64,000 nt of DNA from the NCBI GenBank assembly GCA_026125285.1, contig JAHCLO010000007.1, positions 174,799-238,798 of the forward strand, written 5' to 3'. The position numbers were made by a program, and so were the translations under genes. Positions within the stretch are counted from its first letter, which is position 1; every line of letters starts with the position of its first letter. Source of the stretch: Verrucomicrobiia bacterium (GTDB taxonomy: Bacteria > Verrucomicrobiota > Verrucomicrobiia > Limisphaerales > JADLHS01). A model generated the notes under the pieces. The model worked only from the letters and a program-made list of their open reading frames with translations. It made no database searches and was not told the DNA's origin. Shown here one piece after another: positions 11,710 through 20,214 of this stretch.

Positions 11710-12489
11710 ATGAGAATGGAACATGGAGCACGGACCCCAAGCAACCCGCAGGATAGGCCCATCGCGCTCCGGTATCCCAGCGCCACTGATTCCGTGGGCC
11801 TGCAACTTCCGCATCCTCTTCCCGAACCGGAATTGCTTCGCTCCCTGGGCCGGTTGGTGCGCGGGTTGTCGGCATTGTTCTGGGGATTGCCGGTGGCATT
11901 GATTGTCTGTGTCGGCATCGCCAGCGCCGGCTGGTTCAAGAGTTTTGGCGTGCTGCCGCCGCTGGCCGCCACCGGACTACTGCTCTTCGGCTTGTGGCAG
12001 ATTGGCGACTTTCAAAAGCAGGAGCGTCCCTGGCGCAGCGCGTTGGACCGCACCCGCCTGCTCGCGCTGGTGAATTGCGGCCTCTGTCCGTTTGTCTTCT
12101 GGTGGCATCGCATCCCCCAGCAGCCTTTCTTCACCGGGGCGGTCGCGGTCCTGGCGTTGTCCGGGCTGTTGTTTCTGTTCAATTTGAATCTCGCGCTGGC
12201 ACGGCTGGGCGCCATGTTGCCCGACGAAACGCTGCGTCAGGAGACGCGCCAGTTTACCGCCGTGAATCGCGGCCTGCTGGTGGCCATGTTGATTCTGGTC
12301 GCCCTCTCCTTGCTGCTCCCGCGCCTGCCCGGACTGCCGCCGGAAGCGCTCGCAGTCATTCAACTGGTCAATCAGGCGGGATTCTGGTCTTTCGTCCTGC
12401 TGGTGCTCCTGCCGCTCTCGCTGACCATGGCCATGATCTGGAAAACCAAGGAAGTCATTCTCGCCAGTGTGTTCGATGCGCGCCGCTGA
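11710..12489 (+). CDS. Integral membrane protein of unknown function (259 aa)
   Basis: It begins 11 nt after the speA stop, so the two are probably co-transcribed. About 45 polar residues are followed by roughly six hydrophobic helices (ALFWGLPVALIVCVGIASAG, LPPLAATGLLLFGLW, LLALVNCGLCPFVFWW, FFTGAVAVLALSGLLFLF, GLLVAMLILVALSLLL, FWSFVLLVLLPLSLTMAMIW). No domain or catalytic motif is recognised. The first ATG (11710) may be too far upstream; MEHGARTP two codons later is an alternative. Confidence 0.72.
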   Translation: MRMEHGARTPSNPQDRPIALRYPSATDSVGLQLPHPLPEPELLRSLGRLVRGLSALFWGLPVALIVCVGIASAGWFKSFGVLPPLAATGLLLFGLWQIGDFQKQERPWRSALDRTRLLALVNCGLCPFVFWWHRIPQQPFFTGAVAVLALSGLLFLFNLNLALARLGAMLPDETLRQETRQFTAVNRGLLVAMLILVALSLLLPRLPGLPPEALAVIQLVNQAGFWSFVLLVLLPLSLTMAMIWKTKEVILASVFDARR

Positions 12490-13024
12490 GACCTCGTCGT
12501 GGTCCTGGTCATCGGTCTCGTTATCGTCCGCGAACCACTTCAGCACCGGAAACGAGGTTGAGCCCTGGGTGTGCGCGAAGCTCTGCAACCGGGCTTGTGC
12601 CGGGGCGATTCACATCCAACATTGGCGATGGAGTAACCGTGTATGGCGGGAACTTCCAATCGGAGCCTCAGGGCGCTGGCGCCGCAGGGCTGGCCCGGCC
12701 TGCTGCTGCTGGCTGTGTGCTGGCCGTTGAACTGGTCCCTCTCGGGAGCATGCATGGCAAGGTGGTGGAGGCCATTCCCGCGTGACACTGCGACAACAGG
12801 CCGATCAGCGTCAATGGTCAAATCAACTTCGTGGATGCTGACCCACTGTGCTCGCGGTCGAGGCGGATTGCTCTGATATTTCTGTTGCTTTATCCGGCGC
12901 GGAGTTCTACAAGCGAATAGTCGGTTGGTCAGGCAATTCGGGAACAGCCGCGAACGGCAAGTTTACGGTTTCACCAACACAGTCACCGCGGGAGTCTTCA
13001 AAGGCAACAAACTCAAGAGGTATT
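12490..13024. other. Intergenic, 535 bases, no gene recognised
   Basis: Open frames occur but show no protein-like composition. The last part must contain the promoter and the AGAGG ribosome site (about 13016) of the BNR protein gene. No hairpin terminator is obvious. Confidence 0.4.
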
Positions 13025-15148
13025 ATGAAATCACTCAGACAGATGGCCCGGCTGGCGGCCTTGGGCCTCGTCCTGGCACTGGGCGTAGCGCAGACACCCG
13101 CGCAAAGCTTCTACTCCCTGCAACACACCAACTGGCCGCCGCTGCCGTTTCTGCCGTTCGCCGTAACGGTGTACGATTTTGGCGACGGCATCTTTGCATA
13201 CGATGATTTGGCGGTGGATTACGACCAGTGGCAGTTGGCCCGACAGCAAGCGATGATGGAAAGCAACCCGCCGCCCGCTCCGGGAGAAGGCGGCGGCGGT
13301 GAGCCACCAGACCTCCCACCCGCCTACAACTTCACGACAAACGATTTGTGGGTCGAGATCGTGTTGGTAACCAACAAAGACGTCTCGCTGATCATCCACG
13401 CGCCGGATACCAATGCCTACGATCTTTACCGGACGTTTGAGTTGATTGGCAATCACGCCACCAACTCGGTGTGGCGCTGGGTGGGCAGGGGCACCAATGG
13501 GCAGAGCCTGAGATTCTTCAACGTGCGTTGCCGGCACGCGTTTTACATGCTAGGCTCCGACGTGGACAGTGACAGTGACGGTTTGAGCGATGCCTTCGAG
13601 GTGCTTTCAAGCAAGACCTCGCCCGGGACGAACCACACCTACAGCGCGGAATGGACGGACCTGGAGTGCTGGCTGCGGTCCAACATTCTGGTGAACGACC
13701 CAGAACAGGACTGCGGCAACGAACAGAACACGCAATTCGAGACAACAGTGGCCGTGCTGGGGAACAACGTGATCGTAGCTTGGGTGGATTCGAACCAGGG
13801 AGTTTTTGGCCTCGGGTCGGATCCAAACTACACGCAGGACGAGATACACTTTACGAACCGACCACCGCGCTTGGTGGGTTACGCGGTTTCGCGGGATGGC
13901 GGGGTGACGTTTCAAGACATGTACGTTCCGCCGCTCGCACGGGCAGGTGATCCAATCAATGATGACGGTGACGCTGGGGACCCAGTACTGGCTGTGGATC
14001 AAGCTTCCGAAATCGTTTATCTGTCGGGTACTTCGCCTCGCAACGAAGGCTGGGAAGGAATACCGCTCTGGAAATCCACCGATGGCGGCGTGACCTTCGC
14101 CAATCCAGTGATTGTTCTCGATGGATTCAGTATCACAAACTCGGACAAACCCTGGATAACTGTAGATAACTGGGCAGGCACCGGCCAGCACGATGTTTAT
14201 CTGGCATGCATAAAGTCGTTCTCCCCTACAGAACTTGTTCTGACCGTGGCTACCAACGGGGACTTCAACCAGTGGAACGGCCCGACGATCTTCAGAGAAG
14301 TCGGGGTCGAGAACGTGACCGGACTGCAATCCCCGATCGTGCTCCCAGGGCCAGATCATGTTGCGTATGCCTTCTGGATTGAACGAACCGGCTCCACACC
14401 TGGAACCAACTGGCTCAAAATGCGCAAGGTAGAAAACCGTGGGACGGCGTTGGGGCAGACTCAAATTGTCAGGCAGCTTGTGACAACGAATGTGCTTTCA
14501 GGCAACTTGGGATTGAAGCGCAGCAACACGGCCGCGGATAATGATGCATTCAGGGCGTGGCCTTTTCCGGTGCCGGCGGTCAATCCTGCGACGAACAAAC
14601 TTGGCCACTTATATGTGGCGTATGCCGACCGAGGCACGAACTTCAACGACCGAGCCGACGTCTTCTTCACTCGCTCGACGGATCGTGGCACCAATTGGAC
14701 GGCGCCGCAGCGAGTAAACTTGGACGCAACGAGCAGCGACCAATGGATGCCGGTGTTCGCGGTAAAGCCAGACGGAACGCAACTATTCATGGCTTGGTAT
14801 GATCGGAGGAATGACACGAACAACTCACTGATCGAGCTGTATGGGCGATTCGGAACTATCGCAACGAATGGCACGGTAGAATTCGGGACTGATTTCAAAA
14901 TCAGCACCACAAACTTCCCTCCGGTGTTTGCAGGCACGCTGACCAACAACATGGAGGTTGGTCACTACGATCCGGTTTATCCACCAGCAGGCGTCAATCT
15001 TCATTGGCATTATGCAGAGTGGCCCGAGCCGCCGCCGCCCCCTCAGACCGACCTGAATGTCACTTTCAACGGTTATATCGGCCATGTAGGTGAATACAAC
15101 GGAGCGTGGGCAGAAGGACAACACGTGTACCTGACTTGGACCGACTAG
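13025..15148 (+). CDS. Secreted BNR/sialidase-like repeat protein (707 aa)
   Basis: The start at 13025 is chosen because it follows AGAGG and opens a typical signal peptide (MKSLRQMARLAALGLVLALG, cleavage near AQS). After a linker rich in Pro and Gly comes a six-bladed propeller-like region with sialidase/BNR features: YAVSRDGGVTFQDM, IPLWKSTDGGVTFANP (S-x-D-G-G-x-T-F Asp-box) and TRSTDRGTNWTAP (S-T-D-x-G-T-x-W). The C-terminal part (LKRSNTAADND to LTWTD) is the part that is duplicated three times downstream. A calcium-like DSDSDGLSDAFE segment at about residue 180 resembles a thrombospondin type 3 repeat. Exact substrate unknown. Confidence 0.82.
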   Translation: MKSLRQMARLAALGLVLALGVAQTPAQSFYSLQHTNWPPLPFLPFAVTVYDFGDGIFAYDDLAVDYDQWQLARQQAMMESNPPPAPGEGGGGEPPDLPPAYNFTTNDLWVEIVLVTNKDVSLIIHAPDTNAYDLYRTFELIGNHATNSVWRWVGRGTNGQSLRFFNVRCRHAFYMLGSDVDSDSDGLSDAFEVLSSKTSPGTNHTYSAEWTDLECWLRSNILVNDPEQDCGNEQNTQFETTVAVLGNNVIVAWVDSNQGVFGLGSDPNYTQDEIHFTNRPPRLVGYAVSRDGGVTFQDMYVPPLARAGDPINDDGDAGDPVLAVDQASEIVYLSGTSPRNEGWEGIPLWKSTDGGVTFANPVIVLDGFSITNSDKPWITVDNWAGTGQHDVYLACIKSFSPTELVLTVATNGDFNQWNGPTIFREVGVENVTGLQSPIVLPGPDHVAYAFWIERTGSTPGTNWLKMRKVENRGTALGQTQIVRQLVTTNVLSGNLGLKRSNTAADNDAFRAWPFPVPAVNPATNKLGHLYVAYADRGTNFNDRADVFFTRSTDRGTNWTAPQRVNLDATSSDQWMPVFAVKPDGTQLFMAWYDRRNDTNNSLIELYGRFGTIATNGTVEFGTDFKISTTNFPPVFAGTLTNNMEVGHYDPVYPPAGVNLHWHYAEWPEPPPPPQTDLNVTFNGYIGHVGEYNGAWAEGQHVYLTWTD

Positions 15149-15241
15149 CGATTGGTTTCGGTTGGCACAGTTTACGAGAGAAATCAATCCGACGTGCGCT
15201 TTGTCAGAATTCCTTGGCCCCAGCAGTAACTTTCACGTCCT

Positions 15242-15826
15242 ATGAAAATCAATCCATTTCTTGGGCACTTTGCCGTGAATGTACTCTTGACTTGCTCCGT
15301 CTTCGGGCAAGCCAATTTCCTTTTCCGGAATTACGGGAGCGGGATCAACGCCCCCGTGTTCAATGCACAGGGGCAACCCCTCGGGCCAAGTTACCGTGCC
15401 GAACTTTGGGGCGCAGCGACCCCCGATTCGCTGACACCTTTGTTGGTGTTGGATGAAAATAATAGACGCGAGATCTTGCCGTTCTTCGACGGTGGATATG
15501 TCATCTCAACTACAGCCTACCTATCGGTCTATTCTGTGCCGCCCGGTGGATCGGCTTGGCTGCAGATGCGGGCGTGGGATGCACAGCTTGGGGCAACATA
15601 CGAACAGGTGGCTGCGTTAGGAATCGGGGGTTATGGAGAGTCTCCATTGTTTTACGCTCAGGGCGGCAACCCATTCGACCAATTTCCGGAACCTGGTCAT
15701 CTCATCGGCCTGCAATCCTACAGCTTGCGGCCAATCGTTCCAGAGCCGTCCACCTGGGCGCTGTTCACATTTGGCGGAACGGCTCTTTGGTGGGCAGCGC
15801 GCCGGCACCGGCGGCGGAAGCCATGA
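15242..15826 (+). CDS. PEP-CTERM protein, family A copy 1
   Basis: A signal peptide (MKINPFLGHFAVNVLLTCSV) is followed by about 140 residues with FRNYGSGINAPVFNAQGQPL and ELWGAATPDSLTPL. The end is a PEP-CTERM sorting signal: VPEPSTWALFTFGG, a hydrophobic helix, and a basic tail RRHRRRKP. Exosortase/archaeosortase-type enzymes cleave such signals, so the protein is probably exported to the surface. Its last four bases (ATGA) overlap the start of the BNR fragment frame. Paralogue: 16565-17158. Confidence 0.88.
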   Translation: MKINPFLGHFAVNVLLTCSVFGQANFLFRNYGSGINAPVFNAQGQPLGPSYRAELWGAATPDSLTPLLVLDENNRREILPFFDGGYVISTTAYLSVYSVPPGGSAWLQMRAWDAQLGATYEQVAALGIGGYGESPLFYAQGGNPFDQFPEPGHLIGLQSYSLRPIVPEPSTWALFTFGGTALWWAARRHRRRKP

Positions 15827-16542
15827 ATTCAGCAACGGGCAACCTGGCATTGAAGCGCAGCAACAGCGCCGCAGATGATGATACATTCAGGGCGTGGCCT
15901 TTTCCGGTGCCAGCGGTCAATCCCGCAACGAACAAGGTCGGCCATTTGTATGTCGCGTTTGCGGATCGGGGCACGAGCACCAATGACAAAGCGGACGTTT
16001 TCTTCACATGGTCCACGAACGGCGGCACCAACTGGACAAGCCCGCTGCGCGGCAATAGCGACTCCACCACCAATGACCAGTGGATGCCCGTGCTGTCGGT
16101 GAAGCCGGATGGCACACAACTATTCATGGCCTGGTATGATCGAAGGCACGACACGAACAACTCACTGATGGAGGTGTATGGTCGGTTCGCAACGATTGCC
16201 ACAAACGGGAGCGTGAGTTTCGGGAGCGAGTTCGTAATCAGCACGACGAATTTTCCACCAGTTTTCGCAGGCACTCTGACTGAAAGCCGAGATCCCGGGC
16301 GTTACGACCCTGTTTACCCTCCGGGCGGATTGAATCTGAATTGGTACTATGATGAATGGCCTGTCGCCGGCGATGAGTTAACAACTTCCAGCTACCGCGG
16401 CCATGTGGGAGAGTACAACGGCGTGTGGGCGAACGAAGCACACCTGTTTCTAACGTGGACGGATTACCGGCTTCCTTCGAACGGAACGCTCTGCACCAGA
16501 AATCAGTCCGACTTAAGACTTGTCCGGCTTGCGTGGCCTTAA
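15823..16542 (+). pseudogene. 3' duplicate of the BNR protein gene (239 aa), copy 1
   Basis: From ATG at 15823 the frame reads NLALKRSNSAADDDTFRAW and continues nearly identically to the last 220 residues of the 13025-15148 protein, through WYDRRHDTNNSLMEVYGRF to HLFLTWTD, and then goes 20 residues further. It lacks a signal peptide and the first 470 residues, so it is unlikely to be secreted or functional, although the frame is open. The break is at the same place as in the copy at 17721. Confidence 0.75.
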
Positions 16543-16564
16543 TCACTATTTCGAGGGTGTCTCC

Positions 16565-17158
16565 ATGAACATGTATTTGATCATCGTTTCCATCGCATTG
16601 AACCTATCGTTAGTGTGCAGCACTTGGGCACAATCTTCGTTCGAACTTGCCAATAAGCACACCCCGTTAGTTAACGCTCCCGTATTCGATGCCCAAGGAG
16701 AGCTGCTAAGTGGACCGCAGTATCTGGCTGAACTGTGGGGAGGCACAACGGCAGACTCCTTGACTCCGTTGGTGGATATTGCTCAAGGGTTTCGCCGCGA
16801 GATGGCGCCATTCATTTCGCCCGGTTATTTCTTTTCTCCTTCCGCGTACTTGTCTGGCACTAATGTGCCTCCACTGGGTTTTGCGTGGCTGCAGGTGCGG
16901 GTGTGGGACACAAGCTTAGGTGCGACTTATGAAGAGGTGGCAGGATTGGCCATCGGCGGGTACGGTGAATCGCCGCTGTTTTACGCGCAGGGCAGAAATC
17001 CATTGCTGGCGCCTCCGGACCTTCCTGGTCCGTTAATCGGGCTGCAATCTTTCAGCTTGCTGCCAGTAGTTCCCGAACCATCCACTTGGGTGCTGCTGGC
17101 ATTGGGTGGAGCGACTCTCCGGTGGGTTGTGAGGCGGCAGCGACTTCGAAAGCCATGA
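16565..17158 (+). CDS. PEP-CTERM protein, family A copy 2
   Basis: MNMYLIIVSIALNLSLVCST is a signal peptide behind GAGGGTG at 16551-16557. The body matches copy 1 (VNAPVFDAQGELL, AELWGGTTADSLTPLVDI, GGYGESPLFYAQGRNP). The end is VPEPSTWVLLALGGATLRW and a basic RRQRLRKP tail, a PEP-CTERM signal. The stop overlaps the ATG of the next PEP-CTERM gene (ATGA). Confidence 0.88.
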   Translation: MNMYLIIVSIALNLSLVCSTWAQSSFELANKHTPLVNAPVFDAQGELLSGPQYLAELWGGTTADSLTPLVDIAQGFRREMAPFISPGYFFSPSAYLSGTNVPPLGFAWLQVRVWDTSLGATYEEVAGLAIGGYGESPLFYAQGRNPLLAPPDLPGPLIGLQSFSLLPVVPEPSTWVLLALGGATLRWVVRRQRLRKP

Positions 17159-17724
17159 AAGCCCATTTCACAGCGTTCGCATTGCTGGCAGGTTTCTCGG
17201 CCTGCGTTCTTGGGCAAGGGGAAGTGCTTCTTGGGAATAATGCATTTTCACTAATTCGCATCGGAGACCCAATTAATGGCACCCCGATTCCGGTCGGTTC
17301 TATGTCTTTCCAGCTTTATGTCGGAACCGTAGGCACGCCAGAAGGTTCGTTGACGCCTTTGGCACCTATAGCGCCGACCAGTTTCAGTACGGAAGGCCGG
17401 ATTTTTAACACGGTTATTGACGTTACAGCACAGTTTCCAGCTGTTTTTCATGGAGGACTCGGGACGTTTCAAATCTTGGCGTGGTCCAGTTCCTTTGCCA
17501 CGTATCAGGAGGCGGCAAACGGCGGCGGCTTGGTCGGGAAATCTACTCTCTTCGTTACTTTTACGAGTCCCAATACGGTCCCACCGTCCCTACCGACAAG
17601 CCTAGCTGGTCTTTATCCGGGCTTCGCGGTAAATCCCGTCCCGGAACCAGCCGCATGGACGTTGCTGACGCTGGGTGGTGCGCTGTTGTGGCGATTTCGT
17701 CGGCAACGGCGGCGGTGGCCATGA
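17155..17724 (+). CDS. PEP-CTERM protein, family B copy 1
   Basis: Signal peptide MKAHFTAFALLAGFSACVLG, then VLLGNNAFSLIRIGDPINGT, LYVGTVGTPEGSLTPL and TYQEAANGGGLVGKS, ending in VPEPAAWTLLTLGG, a hydrophobic helix and RRQRRRWP. It differs in sequence from family A but has the same layout. It overlaps the preceding gene by 4 bases and the following BNR fragment by 4 bases, so a chain of ATGA junctions may couple translation. Confidence 0.88.
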   Translation: MKAHFTAFALLAGFSACVLGQGEVLLGNNAFSLIRIGDPINGTPIPVGSMSFQLYVGTVGTPEGSLTPLAPIAPTSFSTEGRIFNTVIDVTAQFPAVFHGGLGTFQILAWSSSFATYQEAANGGGLVGKSTLFVTFTSPNTVPPSLPTSLAGLYPGFAVNPVPEPAAWTLLTLGGALLWRFRRQRRRWP

Positions 17725-18145
17725 ATTCGGGGATGGGCAACGTGGGGTTGAAGCGCCGGAATGCGGCTGCAAGCAACGACGCATACCATGCGTTTCCGTT
17801 CCCCCAGCGCCGGCGGTCAATCCCGCCACGAACAAGCTGGGTCACTTGTATGTGGCGTATGCCGATCGGGGTACGAATGCAAATGACAAGGCAGACGTTT
17901 TCTTCACAGGTTCGACGGACGGCGGCACCAACTGGATAAGCCCGTTGCGCGTCAGTACCGACTCAACCACGAATGACCAGCGGATGCCGGTGCTTACCGT
18001 GGAGCCCGACGGCACACAACTGTTCATGGCTTGGTACGACCGGCGCAACGATACGAACAATTCATTGATTGACGTGTATGGCCGTTTCGGAACGACAGCG
18101 GCGAACGGCAGCGTCAGCTTCGGCAGTGAGTTCGTATCAAGCTGA
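17721..18145 (+). pseudogene. 3' duplicate of the BNR protein gene, frameshifted, copy 2
   Basis: It opens at 17721 (GNVGLKRRNAAASNDAYHAF) like the copy at 15823, shifts frame near 17800-17820, and continues in another frame as VNPATNKLGHLYVAYADRGT ... WYDRRNDTNNSLIDVYGRF, stopping early after SFGSEFVSS. The frameshift and the lost C-terminus show decay. Confidence 0.78.
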
Positions 18146-18181
18146 AGTGGCCTCAATAACAAGGGACTCTCCTTTTTACCT

Positions 18182-18769
18182 ATGCGAACCCACGATATAA
18201 AAGCGCTGCTCACGATATTGCTGTTCCTGACAGGTGACGCAGCCAGCGTCTTGGGCCAAGGGCAGGTCCTCCTTGGCAATAACGCGATGTCACTAATACG
18301 CATTGGGGATCCTGTCAACGGTCCTCCAATCCCGATCAGTTCGATGTTCTTCCAACTGCATGTCGGTACTGTGGGTACTCCGGAGGGTTCGTTGACACCG
18401 TTGCTTCCTGTGGCACCGACGAGTTCTACTACTGAAGGTCGGATTTTCAACACCGTGATTGACGTTAGTGCGCAATTTCTTTCTGCTCCGCCCGGATTTG
18501 AAGCAATCTACCAAATCTGGGCATGGTCCCGTTCGTTCGCCACGTATCAGGACGCTGCTAATGGTGGGGGATTGGTCGGCAAGTCTATTCTGTTCGTGAC
18601 TTATACCAGCCCGAATACGGACCCTCCTTCTGCGCCCACAAGCCTTGCCGGCTTATATCCAGGCTTTGCCGTATCGCTGGTTCCCGAGCCATCCACATGG
18701 GCGCTGCTAACTTTGGGCGGAGTAGGTTGCTGGCAGGTGATTCGGCGGCAACGGAGGAATTCTCGGTAA
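18182..18769 (+). CDS. PEP-CTERM protein, family B copy 2
   Basis: MRTHDIKALLTILLFLTGDA is a signal peptide. The body (VLLGNNAMSLIRIGDPVNGP, LHVGTVGTPEGSLTPLLPV, TYQDAANGGGLVGKS) is close to copy 1 at 17155. It ends VPEPSTWALLTLGG, a hydrophobic helix and RRQRRNSR. This is again a PEP-CTERM protein, presumably surface-located. Confidence 0.88.
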   Translation: MRTHDIKALLTILLFLTGDAASVLGQGQVLLGNNAMSLIRIGDPVNGPPIPISSMFFQLHVGTVGTPEGSLTPLLPVAPTSSTTEGRIFNTVIDVSAQFLSAPPGFEAIYQIWAWSRSFATYQDAANGGGLVGKSILFVTYTSPNTDPPSAPTSLAGLYPGFAVSLVPEPSTWALLTLGGVGCWQVIRRQRRNSR

Positions 18770-18882
18770 GTTTTGACAGTGAGCCGATGCTGGTACCGAC
18801 GGGTAAGCCGGACGGGACGAAACTATTCATGACTTGGTACGACCGCCAAAATCCTTTCCACGAAGTCAGGGTTGCGTCTTAA
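18750..18882 (+). pseudogene. Short remnant of the BNR protein gene, copy 3
   Basis: GKPDGTKLFMTWYDRQNP followed by EVRVAS and a stop matches the VKPDGTQLFMAWYDRRN part of the BNR protein. Only about 30 matching codons are left, in a frame different from the upstream PEP-CTERM gene. This is the most eroded of the three copies. Confidence 0.65.
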
Positions 18883-18945
18883 TCATCAACATCTTGCGCA
18901 GCTTCAGGGTGCGGGGAGTCAACCCGCGAGTTCTTCGAGAAATTC

Positions 18946-20022
18946 TCACCGTGCAGCCAGTTCAACCGCTGAACTGCGTCCGGCCAATCGTTCATACCCC
19001 CACCGCAACATCCGCTCGGTGGTTTCCCAACTCACGCACGCGTCGGTGATGGACACGCCGTACTGTAGTTCGGTGACCGGTTTGGGGAAAGGCTGGTTGC
19101 CTTCGTGCAGGTTGCTCTCGATCATCACACCGATGAGCGAGCGGGTACCGCCGAGGCGCTGCTCGATCACGCTGCGCCATACATCTTCCTGTCGCGCGAA
19201 TTGTTTCGCGGAATTCGCGTGACTGCAATCCACCATGAGCACGGGCGGCAGGTGGGATTGCTTCAAAACCGCCTCCGCGGCGCGAATGCTCTCGGCGTCG
19301 TAATTGGTCCGGGCGCGACCACCGCGCAGGACAATGTGGCCGTCCGGATTGCCGTTCGTGCGCACGATGCTCGTCACGCCGTCCTGGTCAATGCCCAGAA
19401 AGCTGTGCGGGTGCCGCGCGGCGCCCATGGCGTCAATGGCGATCTGCAGGCTGCCGTCCGTGGCGTTCTTGTAGCCGATGGGCATCGAAAGACCGCTCGC
19501 CATTTCGCGGTGCGTCTGGGATTCGGTCGTGCGGGCGCCGATGGCCGCCCAAGTGACGAGGTCCGCGATGTATTGCGGAACGATGGGATCAAGAAACTCC
19601 GTGGCCGTCGGCAAACCGATGCCTGTAATTTCCACCAGCAAACGACGGGCGATCTTCAATCCGGCCTCGATGTCCTGCGAGCCGTCCAGGTGCGGATCAT
19701 TGACCAGGCCCTTCCAACCGATGGTCGTGCGTGGCTTCTCGAAATAAACGCGCATGACGATCTCCATTTGATCGGCGAATTCGCGGCGCAGTTCGTTCAG
19801 CCGCGCGGCGTATTCCCGGGCGGCCGGTTCGTCGTGGATTGAGCACGGGCCCACCACCACCAGCAGGCGGGGATCGTCCTGCCGCAGGATGCGGATGACG
19901 CGCTCACGGCTGCGGGCGACGGTGGCACTGGCGGCTTCACTGGTCGGAAAGTCGGCTTTCAGCGCGCGCGGTGTGGAGAGGCGCACCAGTTCGCGGACGT
20001 GCAGGTCTTGCGTTTTGAACAT
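18946..20022 (-). CDS. aroG: 3-deoxy-7-phosphoheptulonate (DAHP) synthase, class I
   Basis: It condenses phosphoenolpyruvate and erythrose 4-phosphate in the first step of the shikimate pathway. The 358-aa protein has the AroG/F/H landmarks: [72 protein letters not shown]-type [23 protein letters not shown] (metal ligand Cys-Ser-His region) and [14 protein letters not shown] [15 protein letters not shown]. Full length. Divergent from pyc with about 190 nt in between. Which amino acid inhibits it cannot be read. Confidence 0.95.
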   Translation of the reverse strand: MFKTQDLHVRELVRLSTPRALKADFPTSEAASATVARSRERVIRILRQDDPRLLVVVGPCSIHDEPAAREYAARLNELRREFADQMEIVMRVYFEKPRTTIGWKGLVNDPHLDGSQDIEAGLKIARRLLVEITGIGLPTATEFLDPIVPQYIADLVTWAAIGARTTESQTHREMASGLSMPIGYKNATDGSLQIAIDAMGAARHPHSFLGIDQDGVTSIVRTNGNPDGHIVLRGGRARTNYDAESIRAAEAVLKQSHLPPVLMVDCSHANSAKQFARQEDVWRSVIEQRLGGTRSLIGVMIESNLHEGNQPFPKPVTELQYGVSITDACVSWETTERMLRWGYERLAGRSSAVELAAR

Positions 20023-20214
20023 CGCGCCCAGTATAGCGGGAATCTGGTGATTTCAAGCCGCGAAAATTTTGAGGAAAGGGTCATCCATTTCATCATTCCT
20101 GGCCAGTTCCCCACGCCCGTCGTCATGCACTGCCCGTCCCGCACTGGCAGCAGCACCTCCATTCCGGCATTGCTTTGCGCGGCGCGCTTTGGTGTTCTTT
20201 CTGCCCGGTAATCT

